A stretch of 64,000 bases of DNA from an uncultured Methanocorpusculum sp. (GTDB lineage Archaea > Halobacteriota > Methanomicrobia > Methanomicrobiales > Methanocorpusculaceae), in the NCBI RefSeq assembly GCF_963667985.1, contig NZ_OY764081.1, forward strand, positions 868,001 to 932,000, written 5' to 3'. This document shows positions 17,395-23,113 of the stretch, one piece after another. Every line of letters begins with the position of its first letter. Position 1 is the first letter of the stretch. A program made the translations under genes and the position numbers. The notes below the pieces were generated by a model. The model did no database searches. It worked only from the letters and a program-made list of their open reading frames with translations, and was not told where the DNA came from.

Positions 17395-17778
17395 TTAAGC
17401 CGCCCCCTTCATATACCAGTCTTCCGCGAACAGATCGGTTTGTGATGCCACCCACGGGACAAATTTCCCCTCCACTGTAGATATGTAGATGTAGGGAAGT
17501 CCCATCTTGCTGTGTTCGTCTGGGGTCTGCATTTTGAGATACATCCCTTTACCATTCCACCCATGACGGGCCACGGCATGCCCGTCTTTTAATGCGATTA
17601 ATGCGGCTGAGAAATCAGATGGTTTTGGGCGGCCATCGGGTTCAAGCAACGGACAGGAAAGGAGGGCACTACATGGTGTGAGATCATACGCCTTTGGACA
17701 GATGAGTTCTCCGCGTAAGCTGACAGAGACGAAAGAACATTTTTTTAGGCAATTCTCGCACATGAACGAGTGATTCAT
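17395..17778 (-). CDS. Tad2-like (DUF2829) protein with N-terminal cysteine cluster
   Basis: Residues 55-122 fit DUF2829: FSAALIALKDGHAVARHGW, GKGMYLKM, PYIYIST and FVPWVASQTDLFAEDW, the characteristic W and D-x-x-A-x-D-W end. DUF2829 includes Tad2, a phage protein shown to sequester cyclic nucleotide signals of Thoeris and related immune systems. Here an extra N-terminal part carries cysteines C7, C10, C14, C27, C36 and C42 and probably binds zinc. Length is 127 residues versus roughly 70-100 for the bare domain. It lies second in the structural operon. Anti-defence activity in an archaeon is inference. Confidence 0.8.
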   Translation of the reverse strand: MNHSFMCENCLKKCSFVSVSLRGELICPKAYDLTPCSALLSCPLLEPDGRPKPSDFSAALIALKDGHAVARHGWNGKGMYLKMQTPDEHSKMGLPYIYISTVEGKFVPWVASQTDLFAEDWYMKGAA

Positions 17779-18360
17779 TTAGGCCACCTCGCCGAACCGC
17801 AGATTCATTTGGACCGGTGTTTCGTGATCCGTCCGTATAGGAGCCGTGCGCCGTTTAGGACGTCTCCCCAGAAACCAGCCAACACCCGCCAGAGTGCCCA
17901 GTAATACCAGGCCGATGAGCGCAAGCACGAGGGGAAAGCCGCCCTTTGTCGGGAGCTCCTCGGGATCTGTTTTTGGTTCCCCTGTCTGTTTTCCCTGATC
18001 TTCCGGATCCTCATTTTCTACTGCTTCCCCAGGATCTTCAGGGGAGAAATCAGTTTCCCCATTCGTTTCCCCGGTTTCCCCAGGGACTTCCCCAGGAATT
18101 CCCCCTGTTTCCCCCGTGTTTTCTCCGGAGAAAGTAGGTTTATCCTCAGCTGCGCTTGACGGATTTTCAGCGTTTGGGGCGGTCTCGTCTTTCCACGCAC
18201 ACCGCTTCGATCCACAGATAGGGCACTTTGACGGCTTCTTTGCGTTGCCTGTGTGCGCCACCCATTCGTTTGTACAGTTCAGACAGACGGCCACTCTGTC
18301 ACGTTTTGGAAGTTTCCCCTGAGTTTCCCCGGGAATTCCCCCTGTTTCTCCTTCGTTCAT
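17779..18360 (-). CDS. Zinc-ribbon membrane protein with GET-rich linker
   Basis: First gene of the minus-strand structural operon, 193 residues. Order: a short GGIPGE repeat, a zinc ribbon (CLNCTNEW then CPICGSKRC, residues 26-55), a long acidic Gly/Glu/Thr/Pro-rich linker with repeated GETGGIPGE-like units, a membrane helix near 146-166 (PLVLALIGLVLLGTLAGVGW), and a basic cytoplasmic-type tail (GRRPKRR). The linker repeats are also visible as TTCCCC-type repeats in the DNA. The layout suggests a surface-anchored or virion spike-like protein. No homologue is recognised. Confidence 0.6.
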   Translation of the reverse strand: MNEGETGGIPGETQGKLPKRDRVAVCLNCTNEWVAHTGNAKKPSKCPICGSKRCAWKDETAPNAENPSSAAEDKPTFSGENTGETGGIPGEVPGETGETNGETDFSPEDPGEAVENEDPEDQGKQTGEPKTDPEELPTKGGFPLVLALIGLVLLGTLAGVGWFLGRRPKRRTAPIRTDHETPVQMNLRFGEVA

Positions 18361-18405
18361 ATGGGGAAAATGTGGGAAAACAAGGAGAAAAAAGGCAGGT
18401 TCCCC

Positions 18406-18422
18406 CGTGCGAGTTTCGCACG
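18406..18422. promoter_or_regulatory. Perfect hairpin CGTGCGA-GTT-TCGCACG
   Basis: A 7-bp inverted repeat with a 3-base loop in the leader of the structural operon, 46 bases upstream of its first ATG. It contains the word CCCCCGTGCGAGTT, which is also in the two poly-G/C terminator copies at 14400 and 14872. It may be an operator or an RNA structure in the leader. Confidence 0.45.
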
Positions 18423-18444
18423 TGCTGACGCGGTTTTTTATCGC

Positions 18445-18468
18445 CTTACACGGATGATATAGTGTAAG
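18445..18468 (-). promoter_or_regulatory. Inverted repeat around a TATA-like box, operon promoter
   Basis: CTTACAC and GTGTAAG (7 bp each) enclose a 10-base centre containing GATATA. On the minus strand this reads TATATCATCC within the repeat, about 85-100 bases before the first gene at 18360. A symmetric site on a TATA box is a natural operator for switching the structural operon. Inference from symmetry and position. Confidence 0.45.
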
Positions 18469-18513
18469 ATTCTCCCGGTGTTTTACGGCTTTTTCACTGG
18501 GGATTCTTCATGA

Positions 18514-18588
18514 TGCGGTGTGGGGTAGCCAGATCATCCCAACGGGCCCATAACCCGTAGATCGTCGGTTCAAATCCGACCGCTGCAA
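18514..18588 (+). tRNA. tRNA-Met(CAU), initiator type
   Basis: Folds as a complete cloverleaf: acceptor TGCGGTG/CGCTGCA, D arm GGGTAGCC, anticodon stem ACGGG/CCCGT with loop CCCATAA (anticodon CAT), T arm GTCGG/CCGAC with TTCAAAT. The three G-C pairs of the anticodon stem mark an initiator tRNA. The first pair is T1-A72 rather than the A1-T72 usual in archaeal initiators, and two stem pairs are G-T. It lies inside the virus-like element, so it is probably element-borne and may be divergent in use. Confidence 0.85.
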
Positions 18589-18684
18589 TAGGGGGTTTCA
18601 TCTCTTGGCGCGGTCAGGGGATGTGTAAACTGCGTGCATTCCTCCATCCCCTTGCCAGTTCCGCGGCTGACTTGGGGGCGTTTT

Positions 18685-18758
18685 GCCACATTAGTATAGT
18701 TGGTAAATGCTCCGGCCTTGTAATCCGGATATCTCCCGTTCAAATCGGGGATGTGGCT
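18685..18758 (+). tRNA. tRNA-Thr(UGU)
   Basis: Perfect acceptor stem GCCACAT/ATGTGGC, T arm TCCCG/CGGGG with TTCAAAT loop, anticodon loop CTTGTAA giving anticodon TGT (Thr). The anticodon stem is CCGG/CCGG plus a mismatched C31-T39 pair, and the D stem is weak. It lies 96 bases after the initiator-type tRNA on the same strand, inside the element. No intron is evident. Confidence 0.8.
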
Positions 18759-18860
18759 TTGTGGAGTAAACCACGTTAAAAAATCACATCTTTGAGGTGT
18801 CTACAAGGGTCGTGCTCAAAGCAGCAGAGCAGTATTCCTATGTCTGGTTTTGTCATGGAT

Positions 18861-18886
18861 GGGGGGGTGACGGGCAGCAGCCCCCC
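18861..18886. other. G7/C6 hairpin near the end of the HTH gene
   Basis: GGGGGG and CCCCCC separated by 14 bases, flanked on the right by an A7 run that reads as T7 on the minus strand after the stop of the HTH gene at 18900. It could help end the minus transcript or shield the tRNA unit. The T tract precedes the hairpin in transcription order, so it is not a standard terminator. Confidence 0.35.
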
Positions 18887-18899
18887 ATAAAAAAAGAGA

Positions 18900-19118
18900 T
18901 TATTTTTTTGAAAGTTTATCATTCAGGCCGGGATTGTTTGAAACATACTGCGGCCGCGTCAAATCGTGAAATTTTAAGGCTTTGTAGACCGTTTCCGGAG
19001 ACACGCCAATAAGATCCCCGATCTCCCGGTTTGTCTTGCGGGCCCTGAGCTGATCCAGAAGCCAATCGCGATCTGTCAGTTCTGGGTAATCGTACCAGAG
19101 TTTCCGGCGCCGGGTCAT
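18900..19118 (-). CDS. Helix-turn-helix DNA-binding protein, 72 residues
   Basis: Starts MTRRRKLWYDYPELTDRDWL and contains a clear helix-turn-helix, RKTNREIGDLIGVSPETVYK (about residues 28-47), of the type used by resolvases and phage regulators. Its start overlaps the stop of the zinc protein gene upstream. It probably regulates the element's genes; the target is not visible. Confidence 0.65.
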   Translation of the reverse strand: MTRRRKLWYDYPELTDRDWLLDQLRARKTNREIGDLIGVSPETVYKALKFHDLTRPQYVSNNPGLNDKLSKK

Positions 19119-19360
19119 ACTCGATCAACCCCCACTTCTGCGTTACATTCCTTACAATAGACCTGATCGCCCACAAATGGCGCCCGAGCCACAAACCCGA
19201 TTGGATCAACGGCAGCCCCGCATTTACAACAGACTGAGGGTAGCTGCTTGCCAAATACCGTTACGATCGCGGCCGGTGTTTCGTCGTCGAAACAAAACCC
19301 GACAATTTCAGATGTGATGTCCTTTTTGTTGAGCCGTGACTCATCTATTTCATCTGTCAT
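19115..19360 (-). CDS. Zinc-binding protein sharing a duplicated N-terminus
   Basis: Residues 1-33 are identical to those of the protein at 15768-16358 (107-bp repeat). The rest differs: CCKCGAAV near 45 and YCKECNAEV near 69 form a likely zinc site. Length 81 residues. It sits just upstream of the HTH gene in a run of small overlapping genes. The shared N-terminus may be a binding or targeting module, or simply a by-product of recombination. Confidence 0.55.
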   Translation of the reverse strand: MTDEIDESRLNKKDITSEIVGFCFDDETPAAIVTVFGKQLPSVCCKCGAAVDPIGFVARAPFVGDQVYCKECNAEVGVDRV

Positions 19361-19369
19361 TTTACCACC
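19263..19369. repeat. 107-bp perfect direct repeat, copy 2
   Basis: Second copy of 16261-16367, same orientation, offset 3002 bases. It spans the translation start and first 33 codons of the gene at 19115-19360. A recombination between the copies would delete or circularise the 3-kb piece holding the Tad2-like gene and the two tRNAs. Confidence 0.93.
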
Positions 19370-19406
19370 ACTCCATTATCGTTTTTTGTATGCTCTGGGC
19401 ACTCAT
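19362..19406 (-). CDS. Possible 14-residue peptide
   Basis: MSAQSIQKTIMEWW, with ATG overlapping the upstream stop and a stop one base before the next ATG. It probably keeps ribosomes coupled; a functional peptide is unproven. Confidence 0.2.
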   Translation of the reverse strand: MSAQSIQKTIMEWW

Positions 19407-19531
19407 ACAGCCCCCGCCACAACGCCGATAAAGACGCCACACCAGAACGCAAACGCCAATCTCATTATATTTACCATTCTGTCAATACTCTTGTTCAGAC
19501 GTGCCCCTGAGTCCAGCTCATCAGTGTTCAT
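19403..19531 (-). CDS. 42-residue single-span membrane protein
   Basis: MNTDELDSGARLNKSIDRMV is followed by one hydrophobic helix (IMRLAFAFWCGVFIGVVAGAV) at the C-terminus. The ATG overlaps the stop of the upstream gene (ATGA). It is one of at least five single-span proteins of the element. The role is unknown; small holin-like or virion membrane proteins have this form. Confidence 0.5.
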   Translation of the reverse strand: MNTDELDSGARLNKSIDRMVNIMRLAFAFWCGVFIGVVAGAV

Positions 19532-19743
19532 GATTTCGCCCCTGCCTTGACGAATGACTTAATCAGCTCCAGGTTTGGGGTCGGTTCTGGAGTTGGGTTA
19601 GTCTTGGGTTGTTCTTTGGGTTTATCCTTGATATTGACCCGCCAATACTCGTTCACACAGTTCTGACACAGTCCAGGCGGCACGGTTCCCCATCCGCTCT
19701 GATCCCATGCATCCTGCATATGATTCATCTCGTATTGGTCCAT
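19528..19743 (-). CDS. Zinc-ribbon protein, N-terminus probably damaged
   Basis: The ATG-initiated part has 71 residues with CQNCVNEYW. The same frame is open upstream of that ATG and encodes KCTKCGGEL, the missing first half of a zinc ribbon, preceded by a Pro/Thr/Lys-rich stretch to about 19840. There is no start codon there. Shifting frame at a G7 run (19825-19831) extends the Pro/Thr/Lys stretch but still finds no ATG. The true gene probably begins upstream and has lost its start or been shifted. Confidence 0.45.
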   Translation of the reverse strand: MDQYEMNHMQDAWDQSGWGTVPPGLCQNCVNEYWRVNIKDKPKEQPKTNPTPEPTPNLELIKSFVKAGAKS

Positions 19744-19893
19744 GAGTTCACCGCCGCACTTAGTGCATTTCGGGGTGTTGTCCTCCGGTTTTGGCGCCTG
19801 CGGTTGTGTTGGTTCCTTCTGAGTGGGGGGGTGGTTTTTTCAGGTGTTTTTGTGTGTTTCAGCGGCGTGCGATCGGGTTATCCAGTATTATTA

Positions 19894-20673
19894 TTAGTTA
19901 GATATTTGTATGAGGATGTTGGAGTAAAATAGCTCAAGTTCGATCAGAGAATCCATAGTATTTTTGAGCATTTGAGAACAATAAACCAAATCATTGAGAG
20001 TTTCGGTTAGTTCTGTATAGGATATATAACACCATTTCCCATATGTAATCTCTCCTATCACACCATTTATTTTCAGATAGGCCTCATGAAGTTTCCAAAA
20101 TATATGATTTTCCGAAATAACATAGTCATTATCATCCCGGATTTTCCTCTCTTCCTCAATAAAACAGTTCATCTCTTCGTCAGTTTCCGCATGAAGCAAG
20201 TTTAATTCAAGTGGATTTATTATATCGTTAATCCCGAGTAATTGAGCATTCATATAGTTAAAAGCTGATGTCAATAGATCGACTTCTCTAGTTTTGTCAT
20301 TTTTATATATGTCGTACAGATATTTTCTAACGTCCAGATTCAGTTTTCTAACTCTATAATATTGCGTCCTTAATCGGGCTATCCGTTCTGTTTCTATGTC
20401 GTCGTAAAGACATTTAACCCTCGAAAATAACATGGAATACGCTCCAATCGGCGCGTGACAGATAGCACAATGCGTAGCTCCCGCGGGGTTCACAGCCCCA
20501 CACCGTTCGCATTTTGCCGCATGAATATAAAAATCCAAAGCTTCACGTACAAAACTTGTTTTATCTTGATAAAGATGTAATCTCCAATATTTCTCGACTT
20601 CATCACTTAATTTTTTATCAATTTTTAAACTTAGTTGTGCATATTCTGGTTTGTTCTCCTTTTTTGCTGCCAT
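19894..20673 (-). CDS. Ribbon-helix-helix protein with zinc ribbon
   Basis: 259 residues. An N-terminal ribbon-helix-helix domain (YAQLSLKIDKKLSDEVEKYW, then DKTSFVREALDFYI) is followed by a zinc ribbon (CERCG at 55, CAIC at 69) and a long, largely helical C-terminal part with many charged residues. The start at 20673 has a GGTGGAGG site and puts the DNA-binding strand near the N-terminus; longer versions would overlap the operator. It is divergent from another ribbon-helix-helix gene, with a perfect palindrome between them. AT-rich codon use differs from the structural operon. Likely a regulator of the element. Confidence 0.7.
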   Translation of the reverse strand: MAAKKENKPEYAQLSLKIDKKLSDEVEKYWRLHLYQDKTSFVREALDFYIHAAKCERCGAVNPAGATHCAICHAPIGAYSMLFSRVKCLYDDIETERIARLRTQYYRVRKLNLDVRKYLYDIYKNDKTREVDLLTSAFNYMNAQLLGINDIINPLELNLLHAETDEEMNCFIEEERKIRDDNDYVISENHIFWKLHEAYLKINGVIGEITYGKWCYISYTELTETLNDLVYCSQMLKNTMDSLIELELFYSNILIQISN

Positions 20674-20723
20674 AATCCTCCACCTATAATAGATATATAT
20701 ACCACAGAAACCTAATAAATTAT

Positions 20724-20743
20724 AGTAACTCAATTGAGTTACT
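20724..20743. promoter_or_regulatory. Perfect 20-bp palindrome AGTAACTCAATTGAGTTACT
   Basis: Fully symmetric, no spacer, located between two divergent ribbon-helix-helix genes: 9 bases before the ATG at 20753 and 50 bases before the start at 20673. TATA-like words lie on both sides (TATATATAT at 20693-20701; AAATTATA at 20717). It is the obvious operator for one or both regulators. Confidence 0.75.
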
Positions 20744-20752
20744 GTGATATTT

Positions 20753-20911
20753 ATGAACAAACAATTATTAACAATTCAGGTAACGACCGGACAGACAAAA
20801 CAACTCGACAATGCTTGGAAAAAAACCGAGTGTATGAACAGATCGGAGTTCATCCGAAAGGCAATTAATGCATATGCAAATGAGACTATTTTTCCAGAAG
20901 GTTTTGAATGA
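20753..20911 (+). CDS. Small ribbon-helix-helix (CopG/Arc-type) regulator
   Basis: 52 residues: a strand QLLTIQVTTGQ, helix KQLDNAWKKTECM, turn and helix NRSEFIRKAINAYAN, the CopG/Arc pattern. The ATG lies 9 bases from the 20-bp palindrome, so the protein probably represses its own promoter. The transcript may be nearly leaderless. Its TGA overlaps the ATG of the next gene (ATGA). Confidence 0.7.
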   Translation: MNKQLLTIQVTTGQTKQLDNAWKKTECMNRSEFIRKAINAYANETIFPEGFE

Positions 20912-21162
20912 GATTAATTAAAATAGACACCGCCACCGAAATCAACCACCAAGAAGAAAAAGGCAACGGCAAAGAAGTATTGAATCACAAAACTGAAAAG
21001 ACCTCCGCATACGATACAATAGCCATTAATGAAATACAGGCAAAAACACAGACCACTGCACGCCAGAAGAGACCAATAGACATGAAAGATTCTTGGGTCC
21101 AGGCGTTTCTTTCGCCGAAACTCATTGAAAAATTCAGAGAAATTCTTTTAGATGGAGAGTAA
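20908..21162 (+). CDS. Unknown 84-residue protein, repeat family member 1
   Basis: A charged, probably disordered N-terminal part is followed by KDSWVQAFLSPKLIEKFREI near the C-terminus, a predicted helix. The same C-terminal module occurs in the minus-strand ORF at 22663-22905, encoded by a 65-bp near-perfect inverted repeat. It is coupled to the upstream regulator (ATGA) and followed two bases later by the HNH gene. No known domain. Confidence 0.5.
   Translation: MRLIKIDTATEINHQEEKGNGKEVLNHKTEKTSAYDTIAINEIQAKTQTTARQKRPIDMKDSWVQAFLSPKLIEKFREILLDGE
21082..21146. repeat. 65-bp inverted repeat, left copy
   Basis: Matches the reverse complement of 22730-22794 with about six mismatches and an uninterrupted core of about 40 bp covering CTTGGGTCCAGGCG and TTTCGCCGAAACTC. 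It encodes the module MKD-W-VQAFLSPKLIE. The copies flank the HNH gene in opposite orientation. Confidence 0.85.
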
Positions 21163-21164
21163 TA

Positions 21165-22094
21165 ATGACTCCGCGTAGGGATTTGACTGGTCAAAAGTTT
21201 GGGCGTTTGGAAGTCCTTGGTTTCGCAGGAGTGAGAGGACATGAAGCGATGTGGTTATGTGAGTGTGAATGCAAACGGACAGTAATTGTTCGAACTCATG
21301 GACTCACATCAGGTCATACACGTAGTTGTGGTTGCCTGCGACGAGAACTTGCGGCACAACTTGATGCCAGGTTAGAGTATGCGAATATCGACAAGGCAAA
21401 GAAATCCAATACAAAACATCATGGATGTGGCACTAGACTGTATCGCATATATCATCATATGCTATCACGTTGCCATAACCCAAATAGACAAGATTGGAAA
21501 GATTACGGTGGACGTGGCATTAGTGTATGTAGTGAATGGGACAATGGTAATTTTGAAAATTTCAAGAAATGGGCTTTAGAACATGGGTACGAAGATAATC
21601 TGACTATTGATAGGATCAACAATTCAAGAGGTTACTCCCCTGAAAATTGTAGATGGACAACTATGAAAGTGCAGTGTAATAATCGGAGACCACGAACGAA
21701 AATAAACCGTAGCTATAGAGAAGTGGTGATACTTCATTGCCAAATTTGTGGCAAAGATTACAAAATGTTCAAATCAGTTGTTGATGGTAAGATAAGACAA
21801 TTAGGACATCCACCAAAATATTGCTCTTTGGCCTGCTGTAGTCAAGGTATGAAAAAATTGACAAATGAACTTGCCAATGAGATAAGATGGAGATATACTG
21901 TTGGACTGCAGTTACCTAAGGGTAGGGGTAGACTTACCATGCGGCAACTTGCTGCAGAATATAATCTTAGTAATGGGACAATTAGCCGTATTGTCCGTGG
22001 TGCAACAGAGCTGTATCCTCTTAATGTGAATGAGAGAGTTTCCCACTCACCTTCAACCCACACAGGATTAACGCTTGCAGATTTTCTTCAGTGA
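21165..22094 (+). CDS. Free-standing HNH homing-type endonuclease
   Basis: 309 residues, AT-rich against its surroundings. N-terminal part GQKFGRLEVLGF, WLCECECKR, SGHTRSCGCLRREL is the small strand/zinc-like module often preceding HNH nucleases of phages. The core has HHMLSRCHNP, DYGGRGISVCSEW, LTIDRINNSRGYSPENCRW and CNNRRPR, the HNH family signature with the metal-binding residues in DRI/NC-R. A C-terminal helix-turn-helix-like segment (LTMRQLAAEYNLSNGTISRI) would bind DNA. It probably spreads by cutting uninterrupted sites. It lies between copies of an inverted repeat, suggesting a separate arrival. Confidence 0.82.
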   Translation: MTPRRDLTGQKFGRLEVLGFAGVRGHEAMWLCECECKRTVIVRTHGLTSGHTRSCGCLRRELAAQLDARLEYANIDKAKKSNTKHHGCGTRLYRIYHHMLSRCHNPNRQDWKDYGGRGISVCSEWDNGNFENFKKWALEHGYEDNLTIDRINNSRGYSPENCRWTTMKVQCNNRRPRTKINRSYREVVILHCQICGKDYKMFKSVVDGKIRQLGHPPKYCSLACCSQGMKKLTNELANEIRWRYTVGLQLPKGRGRLTMRQLAAEYNLSNGTISRIVRGATELYPLNVNERVSHSPSTHTGLTLADFLQ

Positions 22095-22127
22095 AATCCA
22101 AATCTTTTTTTAATTACAATTATCAAT

Positions 22128-22235
22128 CAGGATTTAGCACGGCGCGATCTTGGGGTTGATTATATCACACAGAAATTCCTCGAGCTTCTTGAGAATCCAG
22201 AGATCCAAAAAATCGTGCGCGAGAAGCTGAAATAA
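22128..22235 (+). pseudogene. Orphan C-terminal coding fragment
   Basis: An open stretch without a start codon encodes 35 residues ending in a stop: QDLARRDLGVDYITQ, then FLELLENPEIQKIVREKLK. It reads like the C-terminus of a helical protein and is not AT-biased like the HNH gene just upstream. It may be the displaced 3' end of a gene interrupted by the endonuclease insertion. Confidence 0.4.
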
Positions 22236-22269
22236 CATACGGTCGTGAAAAAAAACGGTCTATAGGGGG

Positions 22270-22440
22270 CAGCACACGTGTAACACGTGTCCACGTCACG
22301 TGGGATTCTTTTTATACCATTCTGACTTTATATCTATTCACGTAAAAATCTCTTTTAAAATTATTTTACTTGAAAAGTAAAAATCATTTTACAAAATGGA
22401 CGGTTTTGAAACCACGTGTCCGCGTGGAACACGTGTTCAT
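22270..22440. repeat. CACGTG palindrome cluster with AT-rich centre, possible origin
   Basis: ACACGTGT occurs twice (22274-22281 and 22283-22290), followed by CCACGTCACGTGG (22291-22303); after an AT-rich stretch (about 22310-22400) come CCACG/CGTGG (22412-22427) and the perfect palindrome GAACACGTGTTC (22427-22438). Repeated binding-site-like palindromes flanking a melting-prone region resemble a replication origin or a control region. There is no coding frame here. No replication initiator gene was recognised. Confidence 0.45.
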
Positions 22441-22504
22441 ACCCCCATATAGAGATTTTTTTAACCCCCCGTATGGGCGTATGTTAGGAAAATATAACTT
22501 CGAT

Positions 22505-22546
22505 AAAAAAAGAAAAAAGGTAATCAGAGTTTTGTTCAAACTCTGA
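22505..22546 (-). terminator. Hairpin plus T tract after the 28-residue peptide gene
   Basis: TCAGAGTTT/AAACTCTGA is a perfect 9-bp stem with a 5-base loop (22524-22546). On the minus strand it is followed by TTACCTTTTTTCTTTTTTT. The stem overlaps the stop codon of the peptide gene, so it very probably ends that short transcript. Confidence 0.7.
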
Positions 22547-22622
22547 GCAAATCTTTAACATCTAATGTCATAGCGGTTACCAAGGCAAGTAGTGCTATGA
22601 CAATACAAATTCTTTTCAACAT
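22536..22622 (-). CDS. 28-residue hydrophobic peptide
   Basis: MLKRICIVIALLALVTAMTL then DVKDLLRV. The ATG is preceded by GAGGTG at a suitable distance and the stop lies inside a strong terminator, so a dedicated short transcript is likely. One membrane helix with a basic N-terminus resembles small toxins, holin-like peptides or virion membrane peptides; which cannot be told. Confidence 0.5.
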   Translation of the reverse strand: MLKRICIVIALLALVTAMTLDVKDLLRV

Positions 22623-22662
22623 TTTGTTTTTCACCTCAATTTAGTAAATGTACAGCAGTACG

Positions 22663-22890
22663 TTATAAAAAGGGGGTTCCCCAGTTGCAGAAAAGTCGTA
22701 ACAAAATCGGGGGTTTGTCCCCCTCTGATAGAATCTCTCTAAATCTTTCAATGAGTTTCGGCGAAAGAAACGCCTGGACCCAAGGATCTTTCATACTCAC
22801 TTTACAGGGTTTTCCCGAATCGTCTGGCGGAAGGGGTTGTGCTCCGTTTCCGGTCGTCCTTCGCGGCTCGGCTGATGAGGTGTGCCGCAT
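22663..22890 (-). CDS. Unknown protein, repeat family member 2
   Basis: About 75 residues. It has a charged, Pro-rich N-terminus, then MKDPWVQAFLSPKLIERFRE, the module shared with the protein at 20908-21162 via the 65-bp inverted repeat, then a different C-terminus (PPILLRLFCNWGTPFL). The start is uncertain: ATG at 22890 or TTG at 22905. A TATA-like TTTATATAG lies on the minus strand near 22970. It may be a real gene or a copied fragment. Confidence 0.4.
   Translation of the reverse strand: MRHTSSAEPRRTTGNGAQPLPPDDSGKPCKVSMKDPWVQAFLSPKLIERFREILSEGDKPPILLRLFCNWGTPFL
22730..22794. repeat. 65-bp inverted repeat, right copy
   Basis: Reverse-complement partner of 21082-21146. The copies lie about 1.6 kb apart and enclose the HNH gene and the origin-like palindromes, so recombination between them could invert that segment. 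Confidence 0.85.
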
Positions 22891-23083
22891 CTCCTGACGT
22901 TTCAAAAATCCGGATCTGATTTGCTGTGATTGCTCATCTCAAACACGAAATAAAACATCATTTTCAACCTATATAAACCCCTAACCGCGTGGTGCGATAA
23001 TGCCCCCTAGGTTAATCAGATTTGAAACGAGGGAACCCCCCCCTTTATGGCCTCGCCAAACGCAATAAAATTACCTCGATACA

Positions 23084-23113
23084 GTGAACATGTGTGAACA
23101 CGTGTGAACATGG
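23084..23113. repeat. Three tandem 10-bp repeats, GTGAACAYGT
   Basis: GTGAACATGT, GTGAACACGT, GTGAACATGG in direct succession, ending on the start codon of the ribbon-helix-helix gene at 23104/23110. The middle unit shares GAACACGT with the palindrome cluster at 22427. Likely operator iterons for that regulator. Confidence 0.6.

Noticed and set aside
14376-18422. The CCCCCGTGCGAGTT repeats as a CRISPR array
   Set aside because: Only three copies, irregularly spaced by hundreds to thousands of bases, with no spacer-sized units and no cas genes.
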